Shown here: piece by piece, positions 23,481-31,873 of the stretch
Numbering within the stretch: position 1 is the stretch's first letter
Layout of the letters: every line of letters begins with the position of its first letter
Assembly: GCF_042650885.1 (NCBI RefSeq)
Contig: NZ_JBHSBU010000001.1
Location: 2,604,001-2,668,000, forward strand
Reading direction: 5' to 3'
Source of the DNA: Chitinimonas_A lacunae
GTDB lineage: Bacteria; Pseudomonadota; Gammaproteobacteria; Burkholderiales; Chitinimonadaceae
Length of the DNA: 64,000 bases
Position numbers and translations under genes: made by a program
Notes under the pieces: generated by a model
Seen by the model: the letters and a program-made list of their open reading frames with translations, nothing else
What the model was told of the DNA's origin: nothing
Databases searched by the model: none

Positions 23481-25346
23481 ATGTATAGCGCTCCCTGTCC
23501 TTCGTGCGGTGCCGAAGTCGGGTTCCATACCGCCCAGTCGGTGGTCGCCGTCTGTCGCCATTGCCGGGCCACCCTGGTGCGACACGACGTCGACCTTGAG
23601 CAGATCGGTCGCATGGCCGTGCTGGCCGAAGACCGCAGTCCGTTTTCGCTCGGGCTGGTCGGTCGCTACCGGGGCGTGGCCTTTACCATCGTCGGCCGTA
23701 TCCAGCTGCATTACGAGGACGGCTACTGGAATGAGTGGTACTGCCACTTCCACGACGGCCGCACCGGCTGGGTCTCGGAAGGCTCGGGACTGGCCTACGT
23801 CACCTTCGAAGTCCCACTCGATATCACCCCACCACCATTCGACCATATCGTCCCGGGCCAGGCGCTCAAGCTGGCCGGTCGGCTTTATCGGGTCAGCAAT
23901 CTGGAGCGCGCCACCTGTGTAGGCGGCGCCGGCGAATTGCCGTTTGCGGTCGGACCGGGCTTTCCGGCGCCGGCCGTCGATCTGCGTGAAGGCCAGCAAT
24001 TCGCCAGCCTCGACTACAGCAGCGACCCGCCCCGGCTCTATGTCGGCGAATCGGTGCCGCCGGCTGATCTGATCGCCGGCATGCCGGTGGGTCCGGCCCC
24101 GACCAAGCAGGTCAAGACCCGTCAGTTCAAATGCACCGGCTGCGGCGCGCCGATCCAGCCCGTGACCGACGAAGCCAAGGTCTACGGCTGCGACCATTGC
24201 GGCGCCGTGGTCGATCTGGCCGATGCCCAGCTCAAGGTCATCAGCACTGCGCGCAAAAAAGGCGAAGCCTCATTGCCGCGCAGTCTCGACCTTGGCATGC
24301 AGGGCCGGCTGCGCGGCACCCAGTACACCATCATCGGCTGCCTGGGCCGGCGCAGCCGCAGCGATGGCGAGACCTTTCACTGGAATGAATACCTGCTGTG
24401 GAACGAGAAGTCGGGCTATTCCTGGCTGACCGAAACCGATGGCCACTGGAGCCTTGGCCATGCCACGGCCGCCCAGCCCAGCGAAGAGAAGGGCATCCAT
24501 GCCTATGCCCGCTATCTCAAGCATCGCTTCCGCCATTTCCAGGGCTATCAGGCCGAAGTGGTCCATGTGGTGGGCGAGTTCAACTGGCGGGTCAAGCGCG
24601 GCGACAAGATTCGGGTGGACGACTTTATCGACCCGCCCTTATTGCTGTCCAAGGAAAGCAGCGAACGCGAAATCACCTGGACCCTGCTCGAATATCTGCC
24701 GGTCGATGCCGTGGCCAAGGCGTTCCGGCCCAAGCGACCGCTGCCCGAACCGCGCGGCATTGCCCCGAACCAGCCGGCGCCGCCCGGCTCCTCGGGCAGT
24801 TTCTGGTTTACCTATATGGTGGTCGGCATCACGCTGCTGGTGCTCCAGACCATCTTTGTGATCGCCGCCCCCAACCGTATCGTCTGGAGTCAGGCGCTGA
24901 CGCTCGACGCCAACGAGACGCGCCGCAGCTGGACCAGCCAGCCGTTCGATATTCCCGGCAGCGGCAATCTGGCCGTGCTGCAACGCAGCAATCTGAGCAA
25001 TAACTGGCTCGCCACCGATATCGATCTGATCAATGTGGCCACCAGCCAGCGCTACCAGCTAGGGCGCGAGATCAGCTATTACTCGGGCAGCGACTGGAGC
25101 GAGGGCAGTCCCGATGATACGGCGCTGCTGCACGATATTCCGGCTGGCCGCTATCTGTTGGAAATCGAGGCGGAAGCGCCGCCCAGCCATCCGCCCTATC
25201 TGAACCAGGTCGAAGTCCGGCGCGGCGTGCCAATCTGGAGCAATTTCTGGCTGACCCTGATATTGCTGCTGCTGCCGCCGCTGTTTGCCAGCATGCGCAA
25301 TAACTTCGAACGGCAACGCTGGGCCGAGAGCGACCATAAGCCCTAG
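23481..25346 (+). CDS. DUF4178 membrane protein with two zinc ribbons, paralogue A
   Basis: This 621-residue protein has an unusual order of parts. An N-terminal zinc ribbon (CPSC...CRHC, residues about 6-28) is followed by a DUF4178 domain (about 55-130, with DGYWNEWYCHFHDGRTGW). A second ribbon (CTGC...CDHC, about 215-240) precedes a second DUF4178 domain (about 270-330). Next are a transmembrane helix (about 440-462), an outside domain of about 120 residues, and a C-terminal helix (LTLILLLLPPLF). The ribbons and DUF4178 domains would face the cytoplasm. The start is chosen by alignment with paralogue B (25971-27872). The function is unknown. Confidence 0.82.
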   Translation: MYSAPCPSCGAEVGFHTAQSVVAVCRHCRATLVRHDVDLEQIGRMAVLAEDRSPFSLGLVGRYRGVAFTIVGRIQLHYEDGYWNEWYCHFHDGRTGWVSEGSGLAYVTFEVPLDITPPPFDHIVPGQALKLAGRLYRVSNLERATCVGGAGELPFAVGPGFPAPAVDLREGQQFASLDYSSDPPRLYVGESVPPADLIAGMPVGPAPTKQVKTRQFKCTGCGAPIQPVTDEAKVYGCDHCGAVVDLADAQLKVISTARKKGEASLPRSLDLGMQGRLRGTQYTIIGCLGRRSRSDGETFHWNEYLLWNEKSGYSWLTETDGHWSLGHATAAQPSEEKGIHAYARYLKHRFRHFQGYQAEVVHVVGEFNWRVKRGDKIRVDDFIDPPLLLSKESSEREITWTLLEYLPVDAVAKAFRPKRPLPEPRGIAPNQPAPPGSSGSFWFTYMVVGITLLVLQTIFVIAAPNRIVWSQALTLDANETRRSWTSQPFDIPGSGNLAVLQRSNLSNNWLATDIDLINVATSQRYQLGREISYYSGSDWSEGSPDDTALLHDIPAGRYLLEIEAEAPPSHPPYLNQVEVRRGVPIWSNFWLTLILLLLPPLFASMRNNFERQRWAESDHKP

Positions 25347-25355
25347 CAAAGGAAA

Positions 25356-25505
25356 ATGATGTACCGACTCTATCTCGTGCTGGCGGTGGCAATGACCGGG
25401 TTCTATAGCTGGGGCCAGTACAAAGGCTACTCGGTGTTCGGTTCGGACGAACGGGTCCAGGAACGCAGCGCCGTCCACGGCGGCGGCCGTGCTTACCATA
25501 AATAA
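25356..25505 (+). CDS. 49-residue single-helix membrane peptide, paralogue A
   Basis: Two adjacent ATG codons (25356 and 25359) follow AAAGGA; the second has the better spacing. The peptide has one N-terminal hydrophobic helix (YRLYLVLAVAMTGFY), then QYKGYSVFG and a charged tail ending RAYHK. A homologue of 45 residues with QYKGYSAFG and an HHK end follows the other DUF4178 gene (27872-28009). Conservation of the pair supports it as a real gene. It starts nine bases after the DUF4178 stop. Confidence 0.78.
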   Translation: MMYRLYLVLAVAMTGFYSWGQYKGYSVFGSDERVQERSAVHGGGRAYHK

Positions 25506-25529
25506 CCCCTGCTCTACGGAGGCATCCTT

Positions 25530-25745
25530 ATGTTGGAATTGCTCAAGCCCGGCCAGCTGGTCGGCTCGCTGGTCTACTCGCTGCTGGGCGTGGTGGTGTT
25601 CTGGGTCGCCTTTATCATCATCGACAAGCTCACCCCTTACGATCTGTGGAAAGGCATCGTCGAGGACAAGAACCAGGCACTCGCCACCGTGGTCGCCGCC
25701 ATGTGCCTAGGCATCGCCATCATCATCGCCTCGGCCATCCACTAG
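25530..25745 (+). CDS. DUF350 (YjfL-type) small membrane protein
   Basis: The 71-residue product has two hydrophobic helices (LVGSLVYSLLGVVVFWVAFIII and ATVVAAMCLGIAIIIASAI) joined by a polar loop with the DUF350-type segment KLTPYDLWKGIVEDKNQALA. ACGGAGG lies ahead of the ATG. DUF350/YjfL proteins are inner-membrane proteins of unknown biochemical role. From general knowledge, they often sit beside polyamine- or glutathionylspermidine-type genes, which fits the SpeD and aminopropyltransferase genes downstream. It is placed between the two DUF4178 modules. Confidence 0.82.
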   Translation: MLELLKPGQLVGSLVYSLLGVVVFWVAFIIIDKLTPYDLWKGIVEDKNQALATVVAAMCLGIAIIIASAIH

Positions 25746-25788
25746 CCGGCGCTGGCGCCGAGCGGTAATTCTTGAAGATATTTTTAAT

Positions 25789-25832
25789 ATCTGCAAATAC
25801 CTCGCTTCTTATCTAGCGATTAATTTGCAGAT
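25789..25832. repeat. Inverted pair ATCTGCAAAT ... ATTTGCAGAT
   Basis: Perfect 10-bp inverted repeats at 25789-25798 and 25823-25832 are 24 bases apart in an AT-rich gap between the DUF350 gene and DUF4178 paralogue B. They resemble the TGCAAA/TTTGCA dyads elsewhere in the window. This could be an operator pair or a weak hairpin. Confidence 0.5.
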
Positions 25833-25970
25833 AAATTTATTCTTTGATCGGCAATGCCGTCCATCCCTTGAACGGGTGTCCGAGACGGCCAACAGCCTTT
25901 TATCAGCGTTCTATAAAGCTAGGGAAACCCACGGCAGCCGTCGTGGCGCTTTTCTTTTGCGGAATCCTTT

Positions 25971-27872
25971 ATGCAGATTGCCAAGTGCCCCGCTTGTGGC
26001 GCCCAGGTAGAGTTCCGTTCCAAAGGGTCGGTGATGGCAGTCTGCGGCTTTTGTCGCAGCACCCTGGTTCGTCACGATCTGGACCTGGAAAACCTGGGCA
26101 AGATGGCCGAGCTGGCCGAGGACCATAGCCCGCTGCGCCTGGGCCTGATGGGACGCTTTCGCAGCGTCGGCTTCCGGGTCATCGGCCGTCTGCAACTGCA
26201 ATACGCCGACGGTTACTGGAACGAATGGCACTGCCTGTTCGATGATGGCCGCACCGGCTGGGTATCGGAAGGCTCGGGGCTCGCGTATGTCACCTTCGAG
26301 CAGAGCCTGAAAGTCACGCTGCCGTCGATCGACCATTTCCGAGTCGGCCAGCAGGCCCGGCTCGGCAACGATACCTTTACCGTCACCAATATCGAACATG
26401 CCCGCTGCGTCGCCGGCGAAGGCGAACTGCCGTTCAAGGTCGGCGCCGGCTGGGATGCACCGGCCGTCGATCTGCGCTCGGAAACCCGCTTTGCCAGCAT
26501 CGACTACAGCGACAGTCCGCCCAAGCTCTATCTGGGCGTGGCAGTCGAGCCGGCAGAACTGTTCAAAGGCGTGGTCCAGACCGGACCGGCCCCGACCAAG
26601 AAGGCCCAGGCGCGTCAGTTCAAATGCCAGGGCTGCGGCGGGCCGCTCCAGGTCAGTCTCGACAGCATCCGTGCCGTGGCCTGTCGCGGCTGCGGCACCA
26701 TCGTCGACCCGCAGGACCCCAATATGGCCGTGCTGGGGCAGGCCAATGCCCGGCTCGGCATCCGTCCGCTGCTGGAGATCGGCAGCCAGGGCAAGTTTCG
26801 CGGCGCCCAGTACACCATCCTCGGCTTTATGCGCCGCCGCAGCCTCGACAGTCAGGGCAGCGAGACGGGCACCTGGGACGAATACCTGCTCCATGCCGAA
26901 AAGGAAGGCTTCCGCTGGCTGACCGACTACCACGGCCACTGGAATTTCGCCAAGGCGCCACCACGGCTGCCGACCGAACAGGACAACGGCGACAAGCCCC
27001 CCAAGGTCAGCTATCACCAACAGCGGTTTCGTTATCTGCACAGTTATCTGGGGCAGGTGATCTATGTGGTGGGCGAGTTCAACTGGCGGGTCAAGCTCGA
27101 CGATGTGGTCGGGATCGATGACTACATCGCCCCGCCCTTGATGTTGTCGCGCGAGCAGAGCCAGACCGAACTCAACTGGACGCTGGCCGAATACGTCAAT
27201 CCGACCGAGATCAGCGAGGCCTTCAAGCTGGCCAATCCGCTGCCCGAACCACGGGGAGTCGGCCCCAACCAGCCCTCCCCCCATCAGATCCTGCCGTTCT
27301 GGCTGGCCTGGGCCGGCTTCAGCTTTGCAGCGCTGATCGTGATGATGGTCTTCACCCTGTTCTCGGCCAATCGCACGCTGCTGACCCAGCGCATCGAGAT
27401 CGAGCCGAAGCAGAGCCACAAGAGCTTTACCAGCCAGCCGTTCCATTTCGACGGCGGCAATATCCTGGCCCAGCATGAGGCGGTGATCGACAACAGTTGG
27501 CTGGCAGTCGATCTGACCCTGATCGACAACCAGAACGGCCGCCATTACCAGCTCAGCCGCGAGCTGTCCTATTTCCATGGTGTCGATGAGTACGACGGCA
27601 GCTCATGGAGCGAGGGCCAGCCGCGCGATCAGGCCATGTTCGGCGCCGTGCCCGAAGGCGACTATGTGCTCGAGATCGAGGCCGAGACCGAACAGGACAG
27701 CTATCGACTCAATCCGATCAGCGACCAGATCAAGCTGGTCAGCAATATCCCCCTGTGGGGCAATTTCTGGCTGCTGCTGATCGTGTTGAGCATCGTGCCG
27801 CTGATCGCCTGGTGGCGCGCCCATCGTTTCGAGCGGCGCCGGCTCGATGACCATGACGAGGATGACGACTGA
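25971..27872 (+). CDS. DUF4178 membrane protein with two zinc ribbons, paralogue B
   Basis: The 633-residue product has the same layout as paralogue A: zinc ribbon (CPAC...CGFC), DUF4178, second ribbon (CQGC...CRGC), DUF4178, one transmembrane helix (about residues 440-462, SFAALIVMMVFTLF), an extracytoplasmic beta-rich domain and a C-terminal helix. The second ribbon and the block WNEWHCLFDDGRTGWVSEGS align without gaps to paralogue A. The tail is acidic (DDHDEDDD), unlike A. The stop codon overlaps the start of the following small membrane peptide. The two copies look like an old tandem duplication. Confidence 0.82.
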   Translation: MQIAKCPACGAQVEFRSKGSVMAVCGFCRSTLVRHDLDLENLGKMAELAEDHSPLRLGLMGRFRSVGFRVIGRLQLQYADGYWNEWHCLFDDGRTGWVSEGSGLAYVTFEQSLKVTLPSIDHFRVGQQARLGNDTFTVTNIEHARCVAGEGELPFKVGAGWDAPAVDLRSETRFASIDYSDSPPKLYLGVAVEPAELFKGVVQTGPAPTKKAQARQFKCQGCGGPLQVSLDSIRAVACRGCGTIVDPQDPNMAVLGQANARLGIRPLLEIGSQGKFRGAQYTILGFMRRRSLDSQGSETGTWDEYLLHAEKEGFRWLTDYHGHWNFAKAPPRLPTEQDNGDKPPKVSYHQQRFRYLHSYLGQVIYVVGEFNWRVKLDDVVGIDDYIAPPLMLSREQSQTELNWTLAEYVNPTEISEAFKLANPLPEPRGVGPNQPSPHQILPFWLAWAGFSFAALIVMMVFTLFSANRTLLTQRIEIEPKQSHKSFTSQPFHFDGGNILAQHEAVIDNSWLAVDLTLIDNQNGRHYQLSRELSYFHGVDEYDGSSWSEGQPRDQAMFGAVPEGDYVLEIEAETEQDSYRLNPISDQIKLVSNIPLWGNFWLLLIVLSIVPLIAWWRAHRFERRRLDDHDEDDD

Positions 27873-28009
27873 TGATGCGCGTCTATATGGTGCTCGCCAG
27901 CCTGCTGCTGATGGTCTTTGCCTATGCCCAGTACAAGGGCTACTCGGCATTTGGCGACGAAGGCAAGCGCGGTCACGGCGCGCGTACCGTGCTGATCCAT
28001 CATAAATAG
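27872..28009 (+). CDS. 45-residue single-helix membrane peptide, paralogue B
   Basis: The peptide begins MMRVYMVLASLLLMVFAYA, one hydrophobic helix, followed by QYKGYSAFG and a basic tail ending in HHK. It is clearly related to the 49-residue peptide at 25356. Its first ATG overlaps the stop of DUF4178 paralogue B (ATGA), so translation is coupled. That arrangement suggests a fixed ratio and a direct partnership with the DUF4178 protein. Confidence 0.78.
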   Translation: MMRVYMVLASLLLMVFAYAQYKGYSAFGDEGKRGHGARTVLIHHK

Positions 28010-28228
28010 CGGACGCAGTGTGTCGGGCCAGTCTCAGCATCCGGATATCGCACGGACTCCGGCCACCTGCCCCGGCCCCAGCGGACGGGACTCCCGCGCC
28101 ATCACCTGCCGCTCGCTTCCACCCAGAACGCCCAGTCCGACCCGCAGCCACCCTGCCAGCCACGGCAGGTGACGCCGTCGGCCTGCCCCGCTACACTGCC
28201 CCGGCCCTTTATCGACCGTCTGCCCACG

Positions 28229-29728
28229 ATGCGTTATGCCCTGCTCTTCTCGGTTTTCGTGGTTGCCTCGTGCGGCCTTGCCTACGAACTGGTGGCGGCT
28301 GCGCTATCGAGCTATCTGGTCGGTGACTCGGTCACCCAGTTCTCCACGGTGATCGGGGTCTATCTGTTTGCCATGGGGGTGGGCTCGTGGCTGTCGCGCC
28401 ATATCGAAGACCAGATCGCCGCCCGCTTTATCCGGATCGAACTGCTGGTCGGCCTGATCGGCGGCTTCTCGGCGCTGCTGCTGTTCTGGATGTACACCTG
28501 GATGGCCGGCAGCTTTCTGCCCTTGCTCTATGGCCTGGTGTTTCTGATCGGCACGCTGGTCGGCCTCGAAATCCCGCTGGTGATGCGATTGCTGGAAAAG
28601 CAGGTCAGCTTTCGCGATCTGGTGTCGGAAGTGCTCAGTTTCGACTATCTCGGCGCGCTGGCCGTCTCGATCCTGTTTCCGCTATGGCTGGCCCCGCAGC
28701 TTGGCATGGTGCGCACGGCGATTCTGTTTGGCCTGTTCAATACCGCTGTGGCCCTGTGGAGCGTCCACCTGTTTCGCGATCAGCTCGCCCAGCGCTGGGT
28801 ATTGCAGACCCAGGCGATTGCCGTGTTGCTGGCGCTGTGCACCGGCTTTGTCACTGCCGACCAATTGGGCAGTCTGGCCGAAAGTACGCTGTATCAGGAC
28901 CGCATCGTCTTTACCAAGAGCACGCCTTACCAGCGCATGGTGCTGACGCGCTGGAAGGACGACTACCGGCTGTTTCTCAACAGCAATCTGCAATTCTCTT
29001 CGCACGACGAATACCGCTATCACGAAGCGCTGGTCCATCCGGGTCTGGCCGCCACGCCCTGGGCGCGCCGGGTATTGGTGCTCGGGGGCGGCGATGGTCT
29101 GGCGGTGCGTGAAATCCTGAAATATCCGCAGGTCGAATCGGTCACGCTGGTCGAACTCGACCCGGCGATGCCGCAGCTATTTCGCGAACACCCGGCGCTG
29201 CGCCGCCTCAATGGCGATGCCTTTCATTCGCCCCGGGTCAAGGTGATCGAGGCCGATGCCTTCCGCTGGCTGGAAAACCAGCGCGATGCCTTCGACTTTA
29301 TCGTGGTCGACTTCCCCGATCCGACCAATTACGCCGTCGGCAAGCTCTACACCAATACCTTCTATCGCCTGCTCGAACATACGCTGAGCGCACGCGGCCG
29401 CGCCGTGGTGCAGTCGACTTCGCCCCTGTATGCGCGCCGGGCTTACTGGACCGTGGTGAATACAATCGAAAGCGTTGGCCTCAAGGCCACGCCCTATCAC
29501 GCCATGGTGCCGTCGTTCGGCGAATGGGGCTATATCCTGGTCAGCCGCGACGACTATCAGCCGCCGCCCCGGGTGCCGGTACCGACCCGTTTTCTGACGC
29601 CGGCAGTGCTGCCCACGCTATTCCACTTCCCGGCCGATATGAGCCGGGTGCCGGGCGAGGTCAACCGGCTCAATAACCAGATACTGGTGCGTATCTTCGA
29701 ACAGGAGTGGCGCGGAGTGATCCGCTGA
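28229..29728 (+). CDS. Membrane-fused spermidine synthase-like aminopropyltransferase
   Basis: The 499-residue protein has about seven hydrophobic helices in residues 1-210, then a spermidine-synthase-type Rossmann domain. The domain shows the decarboxylated-SAM motif LGGGDGLAVREIL (near residue 285), VTLVELDP, and the catalytic-region VVDFPDPTNYAVGKLYT with the conserved Asp. It probably transfers an aminopropyl group, but the acceptor is unknown and the membrane fusion suggests it works at the bilayer. The ATG at 28229 precedes the first helix. A GTG at 28169 is an alternative, since no ribosome site is obvious. The stop overlaps the next start (TGATG). Confidence 0.85.
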   Translation: MRYALLFSVFVVASCGLAYELVAAALSSYLVGDSVTQFSTVIGVYLFAMGVGSWLSRHIEDQIAARFIRIELLVGLIGGFSALLLFWMYTWMAGSFLPLLYGLVFLIGTLVGLEIPLVMRLLEKQVSFRDLVSEVLSFDYLGALAVSILFPLWLAPQLGMVRTAILFGLFNTAVALWSVHLFRDQLAQRWVLQTQAIAVLLALCTGFVTADQLGSLAESTLYQDRIVFTKSTPYQRMVLTRWKDDYRLFLNSNLQFSSHDEYRYHEALVHPGLAATPWARRVLVLGGGDGLAVREILKYPQVESVTLVELDPAMPQLFREHPALRRLNGDAFHSPRVKVIEADAFRWLENQRDAFDFIVVDFPDPTNYAVGKLYTNTFYRLLEHTLSARGRAVVQSTSPLYARRAYWTVVNTIESVGLKATPYHAMVPSFGEWGYILVSRDDYQPPPRVPVPTRFLTPAVLPTLFHFPADMSRVPGEVNRLNNQILVRIFEQEWRGVIR

Positions 29729-31341
29729 TGCCCACCGACCGCCGCCGCTTTCTGGCCGGCAGTGCGGCCGGGGCGCTGCTGGGTTGTGTGCCGCGCCCCA
29801 GACCCTTGCCGCCCGGTGAGTTGCTCGGCCCCTCGCATGCACTGGGCCATCTGCTACGCGACGGCCACCGCTTCCCGCCTCCCACCCGCACCATCGACGT
29901 GCCGGTGCTGATCGCCGGCGCCGGCATCGGCGGGCTCAGTTGCGCCTGGTGGCTGCAACGCTCGGGCCATCAGGATTTCCTGCTGCTCGATCTGGAAGGG
30001 CAGCCCGGCGGCAATGCCCGCTGGGGCAGCAATGCCGTGACGTCTTATCCGTGGGGTGCCCACTATCTGCCGCTGCCGGGCCCGCAGGCACGCTATGTCC
30101 GCCTGCTGCTGAGCGATCTGGGCATACTGCGCGGCGACCCCGAGACGCTGCGGCCCGAATACGACGAACGCCATCTGTGCCACAGCCCGCAGGAGCGTCT
30201 GTATATCCATGGCAACTGGCAGGAAGGCGTGGTGCCGACCTTCGGCCTGCCGCCCGGTGCGCTCGAACAGTACCGGCGCTTCGATGCCGAGATGCACCGT
30301 TTCGCCAGCTTGCACGGCGCCGACGGCCGGCCGGCCTTTGCGCTGCCCTTGGCCTTGAGTTCGGACGATCCCAGTCTGTTGGCACTTGACCGCATCAGCA
30401 TGCGCGACTGGCTCCAGCGCAACGGCTACGACGCCCCCAGCCTGCATTGGTACATCGACTACGGTTGCCGCGACGACTACGGCACCAGTTATGCCGAGAC
30501 CTCGGCCTGGGCCGGTATCCACTATTTCGCCAGCCGCGACGGCGAGGCCGCCAATGCCTCGCATGACACGGTGCTGACCTGGCCCGAGGGCAATGGCTGG
30601 CTGGTGCAGCGGCTGGTCGAGCGCTTTGCAGCGCGTCTGCGGCTTGGCCAGATGGTGTACCGGATCGGCGCCGACGGCCGGGAAGTCGATGTCTACGATG
30701 CCGAGCGGCGCGAGACGCTGCGTTATCGGATCGACCGGCTGGTCTGGGCCGGCCCGGTCGGGCTGCTGCCCCGGCTCTGGCCGCAACTGCCCGCCGTCTG
30801 GGCCGCGGCCGCACGGCGGATCGACTATGCGCCCTGGCTGGTGGCCAATCTGACGCTGAGCCAATTGCCGCAGGATCTCGGCCACGCGCCGCTCAGTTGG
30901 GACAATGTGCTCTATCAGGGACAGGGACTGGGCTATGTGGTGGCGACCCATCAGTCGCTCCAGATGCGGCCGATGGCGACGGTGCTGACCTATTACCGCG
31001 CCTTGACCGAAGTGAGCCCTGCCGCCGGCCGCCAGTGGCTGTGGCAGCGCAGTCAGCCCGAGTGGGCACAGGCGATTCTGGCCGATCTGGCCCGGGCGCA
31101 TCCCGAGATCGGCGAGATCTGCACCCGACTCGATGTCTGGCGCTGGGGCCATGCGATGGCCCGGCCGACCCCCGGTTTTCTGGCGCCCGAGCGGCGGGCC
31201 TTGCGCCAGCCGACTTCCCATGTCGCGCTGGCCCATGCCGATGTCGGCGGGATCAGCCTGTTCGAGGAAGCCCAGTATTGGGGCGTCGAGGCGGCCCGCT
31301 GGATATTGGATGGCGGACGCCCACGCAATGGGCCAAACTGA
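29728..31341 (+). CDS. FAD-dependent oxidoreductase, Tat-type lipoprotein
   Basis: This 537-residue protein starts MPTDRRRFLAGSAAGALLGC. The twin-arginine motif and the LLGC lipobox predict export by Tat and lipid anchoring, so it should face the periplasm with its flavin already bound. The dinucleotide motif VLIAGAGIGGLSCAWWL and the following LLDLEGQPGGNARWG mark an amine-oxidase-type FAD fold. The substrate is not evident. Coupling to the aminopropyltransferase gene, and speD just downstream, suggest a polyamine or polyamine-modified molecule. The second half contains a Trp-rich region and no membrane helix. Confidence 0.78.
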   Translation: MPTDRRRFLAGSAAGALLGCVPRPRPLPPGELLGPSHALGHLLRDGHRFPPPTRTIDVPVLIAGAGIGGLSCAWWLQRSGHQDFLLLDLEGQPGGNARWGSNAVTSYPWGAHYLPLPGPQARYVRLLLSDLGILRGDPETLRPEYDERHLCHSPQERLYIHGNWQEGVVPTFGLPPGALEQYRRFDAEMHRFASLHGADGRPAFALPLALSSDDPSLLALDRISMRDWLQRNGYDAPSLHWYIDYGCRDDYGTSYAETSAWAGIHYFASRDGEAANASHDTVLTWPEGNGWLVQRLVERFAARLRLGQMVYRIGADGREVDVYDAERRETLRYRIDRLVWAGPVGLLPRLWPQLPAVWAAAARRIDYAPWLVANLTLSQLPQDLGHAPLSWDNVLYQGQGLGYVVATHQSLQMRPMATVLTYYRALTEVSPAAGRQWLWQRSQPEWAQAILADLARAHPEIGEICTRLDVWRWGHAMARPTPGFLAPERRALRQPTSHVALAHADVGGISLFEEAQYWGVEAARWILDGGRPRNGPN

Positions 31342-31379
31342 ATGCGCCGCGCCGGCCATTTTTTGCCACTGGATTGACC

Positions 31380-31757
31380 ATGCACGGGCTGCATCTGACT
31401 GCCGATTTATACCGTTGCCGCTGCGACACAGCCCTGCTGACCGATGCCGGGCAACTGGCCAGACTGTGCCGCCGTCATGTCGAGGATTGCCAGCTGACCA
31501 TCGTGGGCGAGCGCTGGCACACCTTCCCCGGACTCGACGGCCAGCCCGGCGGCGTCACCGGGGCGCTCCTGCTGGCCGAGTCGCATCTGGCCGTCCATAC
31601 CTGGCCCGAACGCGGTGGCGTCACCCTCGATATCTATGTCTGCAATGTCAGCGCCGACAACAGCCAGCATGCCGAACGGCTGCACGGCTTGTTGCTGGCC
31701 GCCTTCCAGGCCGAGACAATGCAAGCGCACCGCTTACAACGCGGTGGCATGGAATGA
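31380..31757 (+). CDS. speD: S-adenosylmethionine decarboxylase proenzyme
   Basis: SpeD decarboxylates SAM to give the aminopropyl donor for polyamine synthesis. It is a pyruvoyl enzyme made by self-cleavage. The 125-residue size suits the short bacterial class. The processing site is in LLLAESHLAVHTWPE, with Ser68 as the future pyruvoyl group, His73 for processing and Cys88 (in DIYVCN) as the catalytic acid. All key residues are present, so it should be active. It lies 38 bp after the FAD gene and completes the cluster that holds the membrane aminopropyltransferase. Confidence 0.92.
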   Translation: MHGLHLTADLYRCRCDTALLTDAGQLARLCRRHVEDCQLTIVGERWHTFPGLDGQPGGVTGALLLAESHLAVHTWPERGGVTLDIYVCNVSADNSQHAERLHGLLLAAFQAETMQAHRLQRGGME

Positions 31758-31873
31758 ACTTTTTCGATCAATACCCGTACCACCTCTAGCAGTCGTTTTT
31801 CCTGTTATTTTCCATGTAGACCATCACCGTGCCGGGTCATGCTTCCTGCTGCCCGGCCAACAGGAGGCCCCGC

